A stretch of DNA of 8,015 nucleotides from JBCCZC01 sp039188505 (GTDB taxonomy: Bacteria; Pseudomonadota; Gammaproteobacteria; Xanthomonadales; SZUA-38). The DNA is taken from assembly GCA_039188505.1 (NCBI GenBank), contig JBCCZC010000259.1:1-8015 (forward strand), in the 5' to 3' direction. The first letter of the stretch is position 1. Every line of letters starts with the position of its first letter. The position numbers and the translations under genes were made by a program. Under the pieces are notes generated by a model. The model did not search any database and was not told the DNA's origin. It saw only the letters and a program-made list of their open reading frames with translations. This document shows, one piece after another, positions 1-6,245 of this stretch.

Positions 1-947
1 ACGGAGACATTCAGCCCCACGTCAGAGACGTTGCCGGTGACCTGCACGAGGAGCTTCTGGTATTCCGAGGTGTCGATGCCGAGCGTTCGCAGGTCCTCGG
101 CCATGCCCCGCAAACTGTCGACGGCTGCGTCCCGTCGGTCATCGAGCTGCAGCGCCTCGCGCTTCAGATCGCCGTCGTCCGGCGATAACGCCAGCAGGCG
201 AGCGAGCTGAGTTCGCTCCTCGCGGGTCACATCGATGAACGCGACCAGCTCGTTGGCATTGGTGCTCAGAAGCTCGACGACTTCCTGCCGCGCCGCCGTG
301 TCGTCGATCTCGAAAGCGCCGAGCAGCACGACGGTGCGCGCGTAGTAGCGGAGCACGTCGGCCACCTGCTGGCGAGCTTCCTTGAGGTCGTTCTCGGTGG
401 TGACCAGATCTTCCGGTCCTGCATCCTCACGCGCGAGGCGCGCCGCCTCGAGGGTCGCCCGGCGCCGATCGATCACGTCGTCGAGGCCCGACGGCAAAAT
501 TTCCAGCCATCCCGCGACCTGCTCGCGGACCGGCGCCATCCCCGGCTCGTCCGCACCGTCGAGGACCACCCGGGCGAGTTCATGCACGAGCCGGCCGATA
601 CGAATCTCTTCCTGGGCAACCCGACGGGCGCCGAGCTGCCGCTCCTCCGCCGAAGCACCACCCTGCTGCTCGGTCCGAAGTTCGGCGAGCTCGACGGAGT
701 CGGCCTCGATCTCCTCGATCAGGGCCTCGGCCTCCTCGACGGCCGTCCGCGGCTCGGAGGCGGACGCTTTATCCTGGGCCGTATCCTCGGCCGTGTCCTG
801 GGCCGTGTCCTGGGTCGTATCCTGGGCCGTGTCCTGGGTCGTATCCTGGGCCGTTTCCTGGGCCAGGCCCGGAGCGCCGGAGAGGGCGAACAGGCAGAGC
901 ACGAGCAATGGCGCATAAGGTCGCGCAAGACAGAGCATTCGGGACAT
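1..947 (-). CDS. Probable MscS-family mechanosensitive channel, N-terminal part only (runs off the window)
   Basis: About 315 residues are visible, and the C-terminus lies beyond base 1. I translated this frame directly; it stays open from ATG at 947 to the edge. Residues 1-29 form a signal peptide (basic start, LLVLCLF core, GLA-Q end). Residues 31-59 are a low-complexity TAQD/TTQD tail encoded by a 12-bp tandem repeat. The rest is a long charged helical, coiled-coil-prone segment (about 65-300) rich in Glu, Arg and Leu. The last visible stretch (YQKLLVQVTGNVSDVGLNVS) resembles the segment just before the membrane helices of multidomain MscS channels, which open under membrane tension to release solutes. 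The membrane and pore domains are not in view, so the family call rests on architecture and this short stretch. A second in-frame ATG at 938 is an alternative start. There is no clear Shine-Dalgarno. It lies 90 bp downstream of the GH16 gene on the same strand and may be co-transcribed. Confidence 0.6.
   Translation of the reverse strand, partial: MSRMLCLARPYAPLLVLCLFALSGAPGLAQETAQDTTQDTAQDTTQDTAQDTAEDTAQDKASASEPRTAVEEAEALIEEIEADSVELAELRTEQQGGASAEERQLGARRVAQEEIRIGRLVHELARVVLDGADEPGMAPVREQVAGWLEILPSGLDDVIDRRRATLEAARLAREDAGPEDLVTTENDLKEARQQVADVLRYYARTVVLLGAFEIDDTAARQEVVELLSTNANELVAFIDVTREERTQLARLLALSPDDGDLKREALQLDDRRDAAVDSLRGMAEDLRTLGIDTSEYQKLLVQVTGNVSDVGLNVS
769..864. repeat. 12-bp tandem repeat, eight copies, inside the channel gene
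   Basis: Eight contiguous 12-bp units of the form gtNtcctgggYc (plus strand) run without gaps from 769 to 864. The differences between units are single substitutions at a few positions. Because the unit is a multiple of three, on the minus strand it encodes a four-residue period (D/E-T-A/T-Q/E) directly after the predicted signal peptide of the channel protein. Copy number can therefore vary by slippage without breaking the reading frame. The stretch also gives long shadow reading frames (Arg-Pro or Gly-Arg repeats) that are not genes. Confidence 0.95.
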
Positions 948-1037
948 GAGCTGAACGATGACTGGGACGACAGCCCCTGACGTTAGCAGAGCCGTGTTGA
1001 AGTTCGATCAAGGCGCCGACGATGAGCCCGACCCGCA

Positions 1038-1955
1038 CTAGCGCTGGTAGATTCGCACCCAGTCGACGAGCATCCGCTGCGGGAAGCCGCTGGCGTCCCC
1101 GGGCGGGCCTGCGGCGCGCCCGCCAACCGCGATGTTCAGCAGGATGAAGAACGGCTCCCGGAACTCGTCGAACGCCTCGCCCCGCAGGGACGTCTCCGCG
1201 TAGCGCTGACCGTCTACGAACCACACGATGCGATCCTCATCCCAGACGATCTCGAAGACGTGGAAGGCATCGGCAAACCAGCCGTCCTCGAGGTCGAAGC
1301 CGACCGAGCCCATGCTCGCGTGACGATCGTCGCCATCGGCGTAGTGGATGTTCGCCTCGACCCGGCCGTTGTCGCGCGACCCGTAGAGCTCCAGGATGTC
1401 GATCTCTCCGGTCCGGGGCCACGGCGTGTCCCCACCGTTCTCGTCGATGTTCGCCCCGAGCATCCAGAAGGCCGGCCAGATGCCCTGCCCCCAGGGCAGC
1501 TGGATACGGGCTGCAATGCGGCCGTAGCGCCAGCCGTCGGCCGGCGGCGTATGGAGCCGTGCCGAGGTATACCGGTTCGGCGCGTGGGCGCCCCCCTCGT
1601 GGATCGCCCTGATCACGAGCACACCGTTCTCGACATCGGCGTTGTCTGTGCTATCGGTGTAGCGCTGCCACTCACCGTTGAAGCGCTCGGCCGGCTCCAC
1701 CTGGCGGATCCATTTGTCGGGGTCGAGCTTCGGACCGTCGAACTCGTCAGCCCAGACGATGCGCCAGCCCGGACCCGGGTCGTAGGCATCGGCAGGGAGA
1801 TTCTCCGCGGGGTAGACGATGGTCGCGCCCCTCGTTGCCGCCGCCTGCTGCCGTTCCGCATCGTCGTCCGGATCGCGCTGCGTGGTGCAGGCCACCAGCG
1901 ACGCTGCCAGCAGGGGCGCGAGCAGCGGCAGCAGCTTGGGACGTTGCTCGATCAT
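1038..1955 (-). CDS. GH16 beta-glucanase (laminarinase-like) lipoprotein
   Basis: This 305-residue glycoside hydrolase family 16 enzyme is predicted to cleave beta-1,3 or mixed beta-1,3/1,4 glucans by a retaining mechanism. Residues 1-23 are a lipoprotein signal with lipobox SLVAC (Cys23), so the enzyme is probably anchored in the outer membrane or periplasm. Residues 24-60 are a polar linker. The catalytic domain spans about 61-305 and shows the family landmarks in order: WADEFDG (68-74), GRIAARIQLPWGQGIWPAFWML (start 145), and the active-site motif GEIDILE with Glu184 as nucleophile, Asp186, and Glu189 as acid/base. LNIAVGG (273-279) follows, and the protein ends in VDWVRIYQ. All key residues are intact. 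The start ATG has a good Shine-Dalgarno (gggagg, 7 nt spacer). Substrate specificity (laminarin, lichenan, agar, carrageenan) cannot be fixed from sequence alone; laminarinase-like is the most likely. It is divergent from the FHA-GGDEF gene. Confidence 0.9.
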   Translation of the reverse strand: MIEQRPKLLPLLAPLLAASLVACTTQRDPDDDAERQQAAATRGATIVYPAENLPADAYDPGPGWRIVWADEFDGPKLDPDKWIRQVEPAERFNGEWQRYTDSTDNADVENGVLVIRAIHEGGAHAPNRYTSARLHTPPADGWRYGRIAARIQLPWGQGIWPAFWMLGANIDENGGDTPWPRTGEIDILELYGSRDNGRVEANIHYADGDDRHASMGSVGFDLEDGWFADAFHVFEIVWDEDRIVWFVDGQRYAETSLRGEAFDEFREPFFILLNIAVGGRAAGPPGDASGFPQRMLVDWVRIYQR

Positions 1956-2129
1956 CGTGAAGCCTCCCGGCAGTCGCGCGTCGCATCTATGTTACCGAAG
2001 GCGTGCTCCGCGACGGCTCGCCGCCTCCCATTTCGCGCTTCGATCACGGCCGCGGCCGGCGCCGCGAAGCAGGCTCTGCAGATCTATGGCAGAATCGGGG
2101 GTCGAACAAGGGGCTTGGGTGGCAGTCCA

Positions 2130-3053
2130 GTGGGACATCGGGACACGAGCGAGCACGATTTTCGTGGGCTTCGCGGTACGCGGCAGCTCGAAGTGGGGGA
2201 AGACCACTTCGAGGATCAGGCAATCAATCCACGCCTGGTCATGATGAGCGGATCCAGAATGCAGGAGCCCCTGCTGATTCCGGACGGCGCGAAGCTGAGC
2301 ATCGGCCGGGATATCGACTCGGACCTGGTGCTCGAATCCGGCTCTGTTTCCCGCCGCCATGCGCGCATCACCCGCGCGGGCGACCAGGTCTTCATCGAGG
2401 ACGTTGGCTCCTCGAACGGGACGAGCGTTGCCGGCAAGCGCATCGGCGACCGAACCGAACTGCGAACGGGAGACCTCGTGCGCCTCGGGTCGGCGACGCT
2501 GAAGTTCTTCGCCAACGCCTCGCTCGAGAGCGAGTACCACCAGAAGCTGGTCGAGCTCGCAACGCGCGACGGTCTCACCGGCCTGCGCAATCGCAGCTTT
2601 TTCATGGATCTGCTGAAACGCCGCCTGCCCCAGCAGCAGCTGCGGGCGGAGTCCATGAGCATCGCGATCGTGGATCTTGATCATTTCAAGCTGATCAACG
2701 ACGAGTTCGGGCACGACGCCGGCGACCGGGCGCTGCAGATGACCGCGTACGTGCTCCGGAACGGGCTTGGCGAGGCGGACCTCGCCGCGCGCATCGGCGG
2801 CGAGGAATTCGGCCTTGTCTTCGACACCCTCGACGCGGAGCAGGCGAAGCGTACCCTCGTCGCGCTGCAGGGCACCCTCGCAGAGGCCGCCCAGGGGACC
2901 GGGCAACCGGCCCTGAGCTTCAGCGCGGGCGTTGTGTCCGTGCCGGCAGGCGTCGAGGCGGACGGCGCGCCGCGGCTCCTCAAAGCGGCCGACGTCGCGC
3001 TCTACCGCGCTAAGGAAAACGGGCGCAACCGCGTGGAGATCGCCGAGGACTGA
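2130..3053 (+). CDS. FHA-GGDEF protein, probable cytoplasmic diguanylate cyclase
   Basis: This 307-residue protein has no signal peptide or membrane segment. The N-terminal FHA domain (about 35-125) keeps the phosphothreonine-binding residues: GR at 59-60, S74-R75-x-H77, and N96-G97 in GSSNGT. The C-terminal GGDEF domain (about 140-305) has DGLTGLRN, the metal-site segment VDLDHFKLIN (181-190) and an intact GGEEF active site (223-227), so it should make c-di-GMP from two GTP. The product-inhibition site RxxD is degenerate (GEAD, 215-218). The FHA domain suggests control by a Ser/Thr kinase or binding to a phosphoprotein; no kinase is in view. Start choice: the frame is open far upstream through antisense of the GH16 gene. 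The first ATG codons (2241, 2244) lie inside the first FHA strand, so I prefer GTG at 2130, which has a modest gggtgg Shine-Dalgarno. TTG at 2115 is an alternative with aagggg just upstream. The gene runs convergent to the methyltransferase gene. Confidence 0.85.
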   Translation: MGHRDTSEHDFRGLRGTRQLEVGEDHFEDQAINPRLVMMSGSRMQEPLLIPDGAKLSIGRDIDSDLVLESGSVSRRHARITRAGDQVFIEDVGSSNGTSVAGKRIGDRTELRTGDLVRLGSATLKFFANASLESEYHQKLVELATRDGLTGLRNRSFFMDLLKRRLPQQQLRAESMSIAIVDLDHFKLINDEFGHDAGDRALQMTAYVLRNGLGEADLAARIGGEEFGLVFDTLDAEQAKRTLVALQGTLAEAAQGTGQPALSFSAGVVSVPAGVEADGAPRLLKAADVALYRAKENGRNRVEIAED

Positions 3054-3334
3054 CCGCCACAGGGCGTCAATTGACGTGCTGTTCCGGCAAGATACCGGAC
3101 TTCTCGACCGTTCCTGAGATGCAGACGAAGCGCGCGGTGAAGTGGCGCCGGTCTTGGCGCGCGGCTGCCCGTTGTGGTGGGTGGCGCGGATCGGTGTCTC
3201 GCGCTCATCTCACGCTGTGTGCTTGATCAGTTCGCCCATCCTGACCTGAACCGGCTCGATGATCGTCTTCGATCGACCACCTTGGGCGCGCGGCGGTCCG
3301 GGTACTCGACGCCGATCAGGAGCCCTTTGGCGCG
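3054..3334. other. Convergent intergenic gap with no intact gene; possible decayed coding tracts
   Basis: This 281-bp stretch separates the 3' ends of the FHA-GGDEF gene and the methyltransferase gene. No open frame here has a start, a Shine-Dalgarno and recognisable content. On the minus strand, three short pieces show coding-like GC third positions in shifted frames: about 3272-3334 (in frame after the methyltransferase stop), 3210-3269 (19 codons ending in GELIKHTA and a stop), and a stretch ending at the stop at 3067-3069. The first two would join if one base were added near 3270, which hints at a frameshifted remnant. I do not recognise its family. A 12-bp perfect palindrome (3065-3076) and a 5-bp stem with a 7-nt loop (3083-3099) occur near the end of the FHA-GGDEF gene. 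Neither is followed by a T tract, so neither is a convincing terminator. Confidence 0.35.
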
Positions 3335-4126
3335 TCACGGATCGCGGGTGTCCGCGAGGGCTTCGCGCATCGAGACGTCCGGCGTAAGACCCTGCGCGGG
3401 CAGGATGACCAGCGTCGTATGCTCTTCCAGGCGGGCCGACGGCAGCTTCGACAACGGCATCCGGTCCATCCGCGGATCCTCGATCGGCAAGCGTGCCGCC
3501 TCATAGAGGACGATTTCCGGTTCCGACTCGTAGAAACCGCCGAGCTTATCGGCGAGGAGCCCGAGGCGCTCTGGCGTCGTGGCGAAGCGGCTGCAGCCAA
3601 GGTCGCCGCAGTGGGCCGGCTGCCACAGGATCACCAGCGCCATCGGGTCGATCACCCGCTGGTTGACGAGGAACTGGGTGGTCTCGAAGGATTGCACACC
3701 GAATTTCCCTGGATCGATGCCGAGATCGGCATACAGGCACGCCGCCGCCGAAACGCCCGGTTCCATGCGCGCCTCGTGCCCCTCGGCTCGCGCCGTTGAC
3801 AGCGCCCCATGGGGCACGTCGGCGAACACACCGGGGTGTCCATAGAGCACCAGACAGACGCGCTTTCCGGCGCGAACCGGCGCCAGGATCCGCTCCTGCA
3901 TCTCCCGATAGCTGACCCGCCGGTCCTTGCCTTCGGCATAGTGCTCGTGCAGCGAGATGACGTCGGAACGTAGCTCGCGCAGCCAGCCAAGGGCGAAGGC
4001 ATCCACCAGGGTAAAGACGACATCCGCCATCGCAATCTCCGACCGCGTCCGCTCGGAGGCATGGCGGCCAAGCTGCATGCCGATCCCGACGGCGACCAGC
4101 TGTCCCCGTGGCGCGTCTGCGCTCAC
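3335..4126 (-). CDS. SonM-like borosin alpha-N-methyltransferase (tetrapyrrole-methylase fold)
   Basis: This 263-residue SAM-dependent methyltransferase is predicted to methylate backbone amide nitrogens in the core of a separate ribosomal peptide (split borosin). The first strand and SAM loop are LVAVGIG (10-16). The segment HYAEGKDRRVSY (62-73) is followed by YGHPGVF (95-101). Their Tyr63, Arg69, Tyr73 and Tyr95 match the spacing of the catalytic Tyr/Arg/Tyr set known in the borosin enzymes OphMA and SonM. Further family signatures are MEPGVSAAACLYADLGIDPG (121-140), QSFETTQF (145-152), and ILWQP. These fit SonM much better than cobalamin or sirohaem methylases, and no tetrapyrrole genes are nearby. 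Length equals that of stand-alone SonM; there is no fused core as in fungal OphMA. The GTG start overlaps the TGA stop of the upstream GGDEF gene (GTGA), implying translational coupling. The matching precursor gene is two genes upstream. What is seen: fold and motifs. What is inferred: that it acts on the 70-residue peptide. Confidence 0.88.
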   Translation of the reverse strand: MSADAPRGQLVAVGIGMQLGRHASERTRSEIAMADVVFTLVDAFALGWLRELRSDVISLHEHYAEGKDRRVSYREMQERILAPVRAGKRVCLVLYGHPGVFADVPHGALSTARAEGHEARMEPGVSAAACLYADLGIDPGKFGVQSFETTQFLVNQRVIDPMALVILWQPAHCGDLGCSRFATTPERLGLLADKLGGFYESEPEIVLYEAARLPIEDPRMDRMPLSKLPSARLEEHTTLVILPAQGLTPDVSMREALADTRDP

Positions 4127-5895
4127 GACTCCATCGGCGCCAGGCCGTCGTCGAACTCCTGACGCTCCGGCGCGTCGATCACGCGATCGCGTCCCTGGCG
4201 CTTGGCCTCATAGAGCGCCGCATCGGCGCGGCCACGCATCAGCTGCAGGGTCTCTCCGGGCATTGCCGGAGCGACGCCGAAGCTCAGGGTGACGGTGGGC
4301 TCGGGTGACGATTCAGCGGCACCGCGCAGCCGTTCCTTCGCCCGCTCGACCAGGGCAACCGCGCCGTCGCGCCGGCTCCCGGGAAAGGCGATACCGAATT
4401 CCTCGCCACCCACCCGACCGATGATGCCGCTGGCCGCCAGCTCCTGCTCGAGACATCGGGCCACGCTGCGCAGCACCGCATCCCCCGTCGGATGACCGTG
4501 CCGGTCGTTGACCGCCTTGAAATGGTCGATGTCTGCGAGGACCAGCGTGAACGGCTGGCCTCCGACCGTGCACCGCGCGAGCGACGCCTCCGCCTTGCGG
4601 AAGAATTCGGAGTGGTTCAGCAGACCGGTCAGTCCGTCGTGCGTGGAGAGCCACAGCAGGCGCCTCCGCGCGGCTCGGCCGCGCACCAGGAGCCACAGCA
4701 GCAGGACACTGATGATCGCCATCGCCGTGGTGCCGCCGAGGGCGAGCAATTGACCCTGTCGATCTGCCTCGTCCTGGAGCTGCAGCACGGCATTGCGCTC
4801 GCGCAGCAGGGCGATCTGCTGCTCCTTGTTGCGGATGTCAAACTCGGCCTGGAGATAGGCGACCCGTATGGCGCGCTCACCATCCAGCCGACGCCGGTCC
4901 GCGTCCTGCGCGCCGCGGATGTGTCCTATGGCCACGGCATGTTGACCGCGATTGACCTCGATCTCGGCCAGGAGGCTGTGGGCGCGCTCCAGGTTGAGCC
5001 AGAACTCCAACCGGGAAAGCTCGTCGAGCATGGGACGGAGGATCACCTCGGCATCCTCATGGCGGTCATTGGCGACCAGCAGCTGCGCGACCCGGATGCG
5101 ACCGAGCACCACGCCGTCGCGATAGCCGGACGCCTCGGCTTCCTGTAGTCCGACCTGAACCAGCGCTAAAGCCTCATCGGCGCCCGATTCCTCGTGAAGC
5201 AGGTAGCCGAGCGAGATCTTCGACATGGCGACGTGGACGGGGTCACCCGCGTCGATACAGGCCGCCAGCGCCTCGCGCCGGGTGTCGAGCGCTTCCGGGC
5301 GACCGGCATCCTGAAACGCGACGGCAAGATCGTGAGTGGCGATGCACAGGGCGCGGGCGCTGTCGGCGGTTGCCGCGGCGTCGAGCGCCTGGCGGCCATA
5401 GGCGATGCCCCGATCCGTGTCGCCGGCGGCGCTGAAGAAGTAGGCGGCGAGCGCCAGCAGATTCGTTCGCGGCTCCGCTGCCTCGACGTCAGGGAGCAGC
5501 TTCAGGGCTTCCCGCAGGTGGCCGTACGCCGCCTCGAAGCGGTCCCGCTGGAGCTCGATGTTGGCCGAAAGCCGCTGGGCCTTCAGGCGAATTTCGGCAT
5601 CGAAGGGCGCATCGTGGAGATCCGCCGACACTCGCGCGGCGGCCTCGTAGTCGCCCGCGAGCGCGAGATTTCGCGCCTCCAGAAACCGCACACGCCCCCG
5701 CTGATCGGTGCTCGCATCGGCCAGCAACGGCGCAAGCGCGTCAATGACGGCCTGGGATTCCTCCCAGGGCGCCGTGACGTTCAGCCGCTCGGCGAGGATG
5801 ATCTGTTCGTCGAGATCAACGTCGCCGAGTGCCGCTGTCGCGATGAAGACGAGGGCCAGCGCCGCGGTGGAGAGGCGCTCGCAGAACGGCGCCAT
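4123..5895 (-). CDS. Membrane diguanylate cyclase with periplasmic TPR-like sensor region
   Basis: This 590-residue protein has a signal peptide (1-24, cleavage near AALG-D). A helical TPR-like periplasmic region (about 30-340) contains repeats such as GDYEAAARV and GDTDRGIAYGRQAL. A coiled coil (about 345-382) leads into one membrane helix (about 383-404), followed by a cytoplasmic GGDEF domain (about 412-575). The cyclase domain has THDGLTGLLN (418-427), the metal-site DIDHFKAVND (455-464) and an intact GGEEF (496-500), so it should convert two GTP to c-di-GMP. The RxxD inhibitory site is absent (AASG, 487-490). This layout is a common sensor class in Gammaproteobacteria in which the TPR part binds an unknown periplasmic signal or partner. 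It starts 6 bp after the peptide gene stop, and its stop overlaps the methyltransferase start, so it belongs to the same operon. An embedded signalling enzyme is not a known part of the SonA/SonM pair. The start ATG has a weak aggcgg Shine-Dalgarno. Confidence 0.9.
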   Translation of the reverse strand: MAPFCERLSTAALALVFIATAALGDVDLDEQIILAERLNVTAPWEESQAVIDALAPLLADASTDQRGRVRFLEARNLALAGDYEAAARVSADLHDAPFDAEIRLKAQRLSANIELQRDRFEAAYGHLREALKLLPDVEAAEPRTNLLALAAYFFSAAGDTDRGIAYGRQALDAAATADSARALCIATHDLAVAFQDAGRPEALDTRREALAACIDAGDPVHVAMSKISLGYLLHEESGADEALALVQVGLQEAEASGYRDGVVLGRIRVAQLLVANDRHEDAEVILRPMLDELSRLEFWLNLERAHSLLAEIEVNRGQHAVAIGHIRGAQDADRRRLDGERAIRVAYLQAEFDIRNKEQQIALLRERNAVLQLQDEADRQGQLLALGGTTAMAIISVLLLWLLVRGRAARRRLLWLSTHDGLTGLLNHSEFFRKAEASLARCTVGGQPFTLVLADIDHFKAVNDRHGHPTGDAVLRSVARCLEQELAASGIIGRVGGEEFGIAFPGSRRDGAVALVERAKERLRGAAESSPEPTVTLSFGVAPAMPGETLQLMRGRADAALYEAKRQGRDRVIDAPERQEFDDGLAPMES

Positions 5896-5901
5896 TACCG
5901 C

Positions 5902-6114
5902 CTAGCCGTCGTGGGCCTTGATCGTGCTGTTGACCTTGACCTTGTCCACGCCGCTGAGGCGCTTGATGGCGTCCACGTCCTTCTCGACCATCGCCTTCCG
6001 CTCCTCGGGCGTGAGCTTGTAGCGATCCAGTACCGCCTCCCGGTCCTTCTTCCACTCGGCTTCGAGCGCAGCATCGCTCGCCATGTCCTTGAGAAGATCA
6101 GCCAGCTTACTCAT
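5902..6114 (-). CDS. SonA-like borosin precursor peptide
   Basis: This 70-residue small protein is the candidate RiPP precursor. Residues 1-54 look like the helical borosin binding domain of split precursors: SKLADLLKDM, then SDAALEAEWKKDREAVLDRY, KLTPEERKAM, and DVDAIKRLSG. From memory of the family, this follows S. oneidensis SonA closely (the DA-L-E pattern, the EAV segment, LT-E, and the closing LSG). The last 16 residues (55-70, GVDKVKVNSTIKAHDG) would be the core where backbone N-methylation occurs. Start choice: ATG at 6114 has an AGGGAG Shine-Dalgarno (6125-6130, 10-nt spacer) and gives the family length. An in-frame ATG at 6156 would add 14 residues unlike the family and lacks support. 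It is the first gene of the operon with the TPR-GGDEF and methyltransferase genes. An automatic annotation might label it LigA-like or hypothetical. Which residues are methylated and whether a leader is cleaved are unknown. Confidence 0.85.
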   Translation of the reverse strand: MSKLADLLKDMASDAALEAEWKKDREAVLDRYKLTPEERKAMVEKDVDAIKRLSGVDKVKVNSTIKAHDG

Positions 6115-6245
6115 GTGTACACCGCTCCCTATCGGCGCAGAACAAGCCGCCAACATAGCGCGAAAGCGTTCCCCTGGGTAGCCGTGCGGACACCCCTATT
6201 CACCGTCGAGATCCCGCGGGCCGATTCATGCGGTGCCGGGGGGGC
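6115..6245 (-). promoter_or_regulatory. Intergenic region upstream of the borosin operon; likely holds its promoter
   Basis: This 131-bp stretch lies between the PTS permease stop and the peptide gene start, and it is the only sizeable non-coding space before the operon. It holds the Shine-Dalgarno AGGGAG at 6125-6130. A weak -10-like TATGTT can be seen reading toward the peptide gene, with no good -35 at the usual distance, so I cannot place a promoter. No CRP-like, Fur-like or other clear operator and no Rho-independent terminator for the PTS gene is visible. Read-through from the permease gene therefore cannot be excluded. Confidence 0.35.

Noticed and set aside
719..1224. Arg-Pro and Gly-Pro repeat proteins predicted on the minus strand
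   Set aside because: They are alternative frames of the 12-bp repeat; the frame with a signal peptide and continuous coding through base 1 is the real one.
1260..2129. Long plus-strand extension of the FHA-GGDEF reading frame, making a 597-residue protein
   Set aside because: It runs antisense to the well-supported GH16 gene and its content is low-complexity Arg/Val/Asp-rich without any domain. It is an open shadow frame caused by high GC.
3065..3099. Palindrome cgtcaattgacg and nearby short stem as a terminator for the FHA-GGDEF gene
   Set aside because: The stems are short and no T tract follows on either strand.
3174..3506. 110-residue plus-strand frame across the convergent gap and the methyltransferase 3' end
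   Set aside because: It is Arg/Ser-rich, has no recognisable motif, and overlaps the conserved methyltransferase gene antisense.
3335..4126. Cobalamin or sirohaem biosynthesis methylase
   Set aside because: The fold is shared, but the YGHPGVF and MEPGVSAAACLYADLGIDPG blocks, the Tyr/Arg/Tyr set and the adjacent SonA-like peptide all point to a borosin methyltransferase. No tetrapyrrole genes are nearby.
4492..5148. 218-residue plus-strand frame within the TPR-GGDEF gene, and the 362-residue plus-strand frame at 5194-6282
   Set aside because: Both are antisense to genes with clear domains and have no motifs of their own.
6115..6156. Upstream ATG at 6156 adding 14 residues to the borosin precursor, including a lipobox-like AAC
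   Set aside because: The extension does not match the precursor family, the hydrophobic segment is far too short for a lipoprotein signal, and the ATG at 6114 has its own Shine-Dalgarno and gives the usual length.
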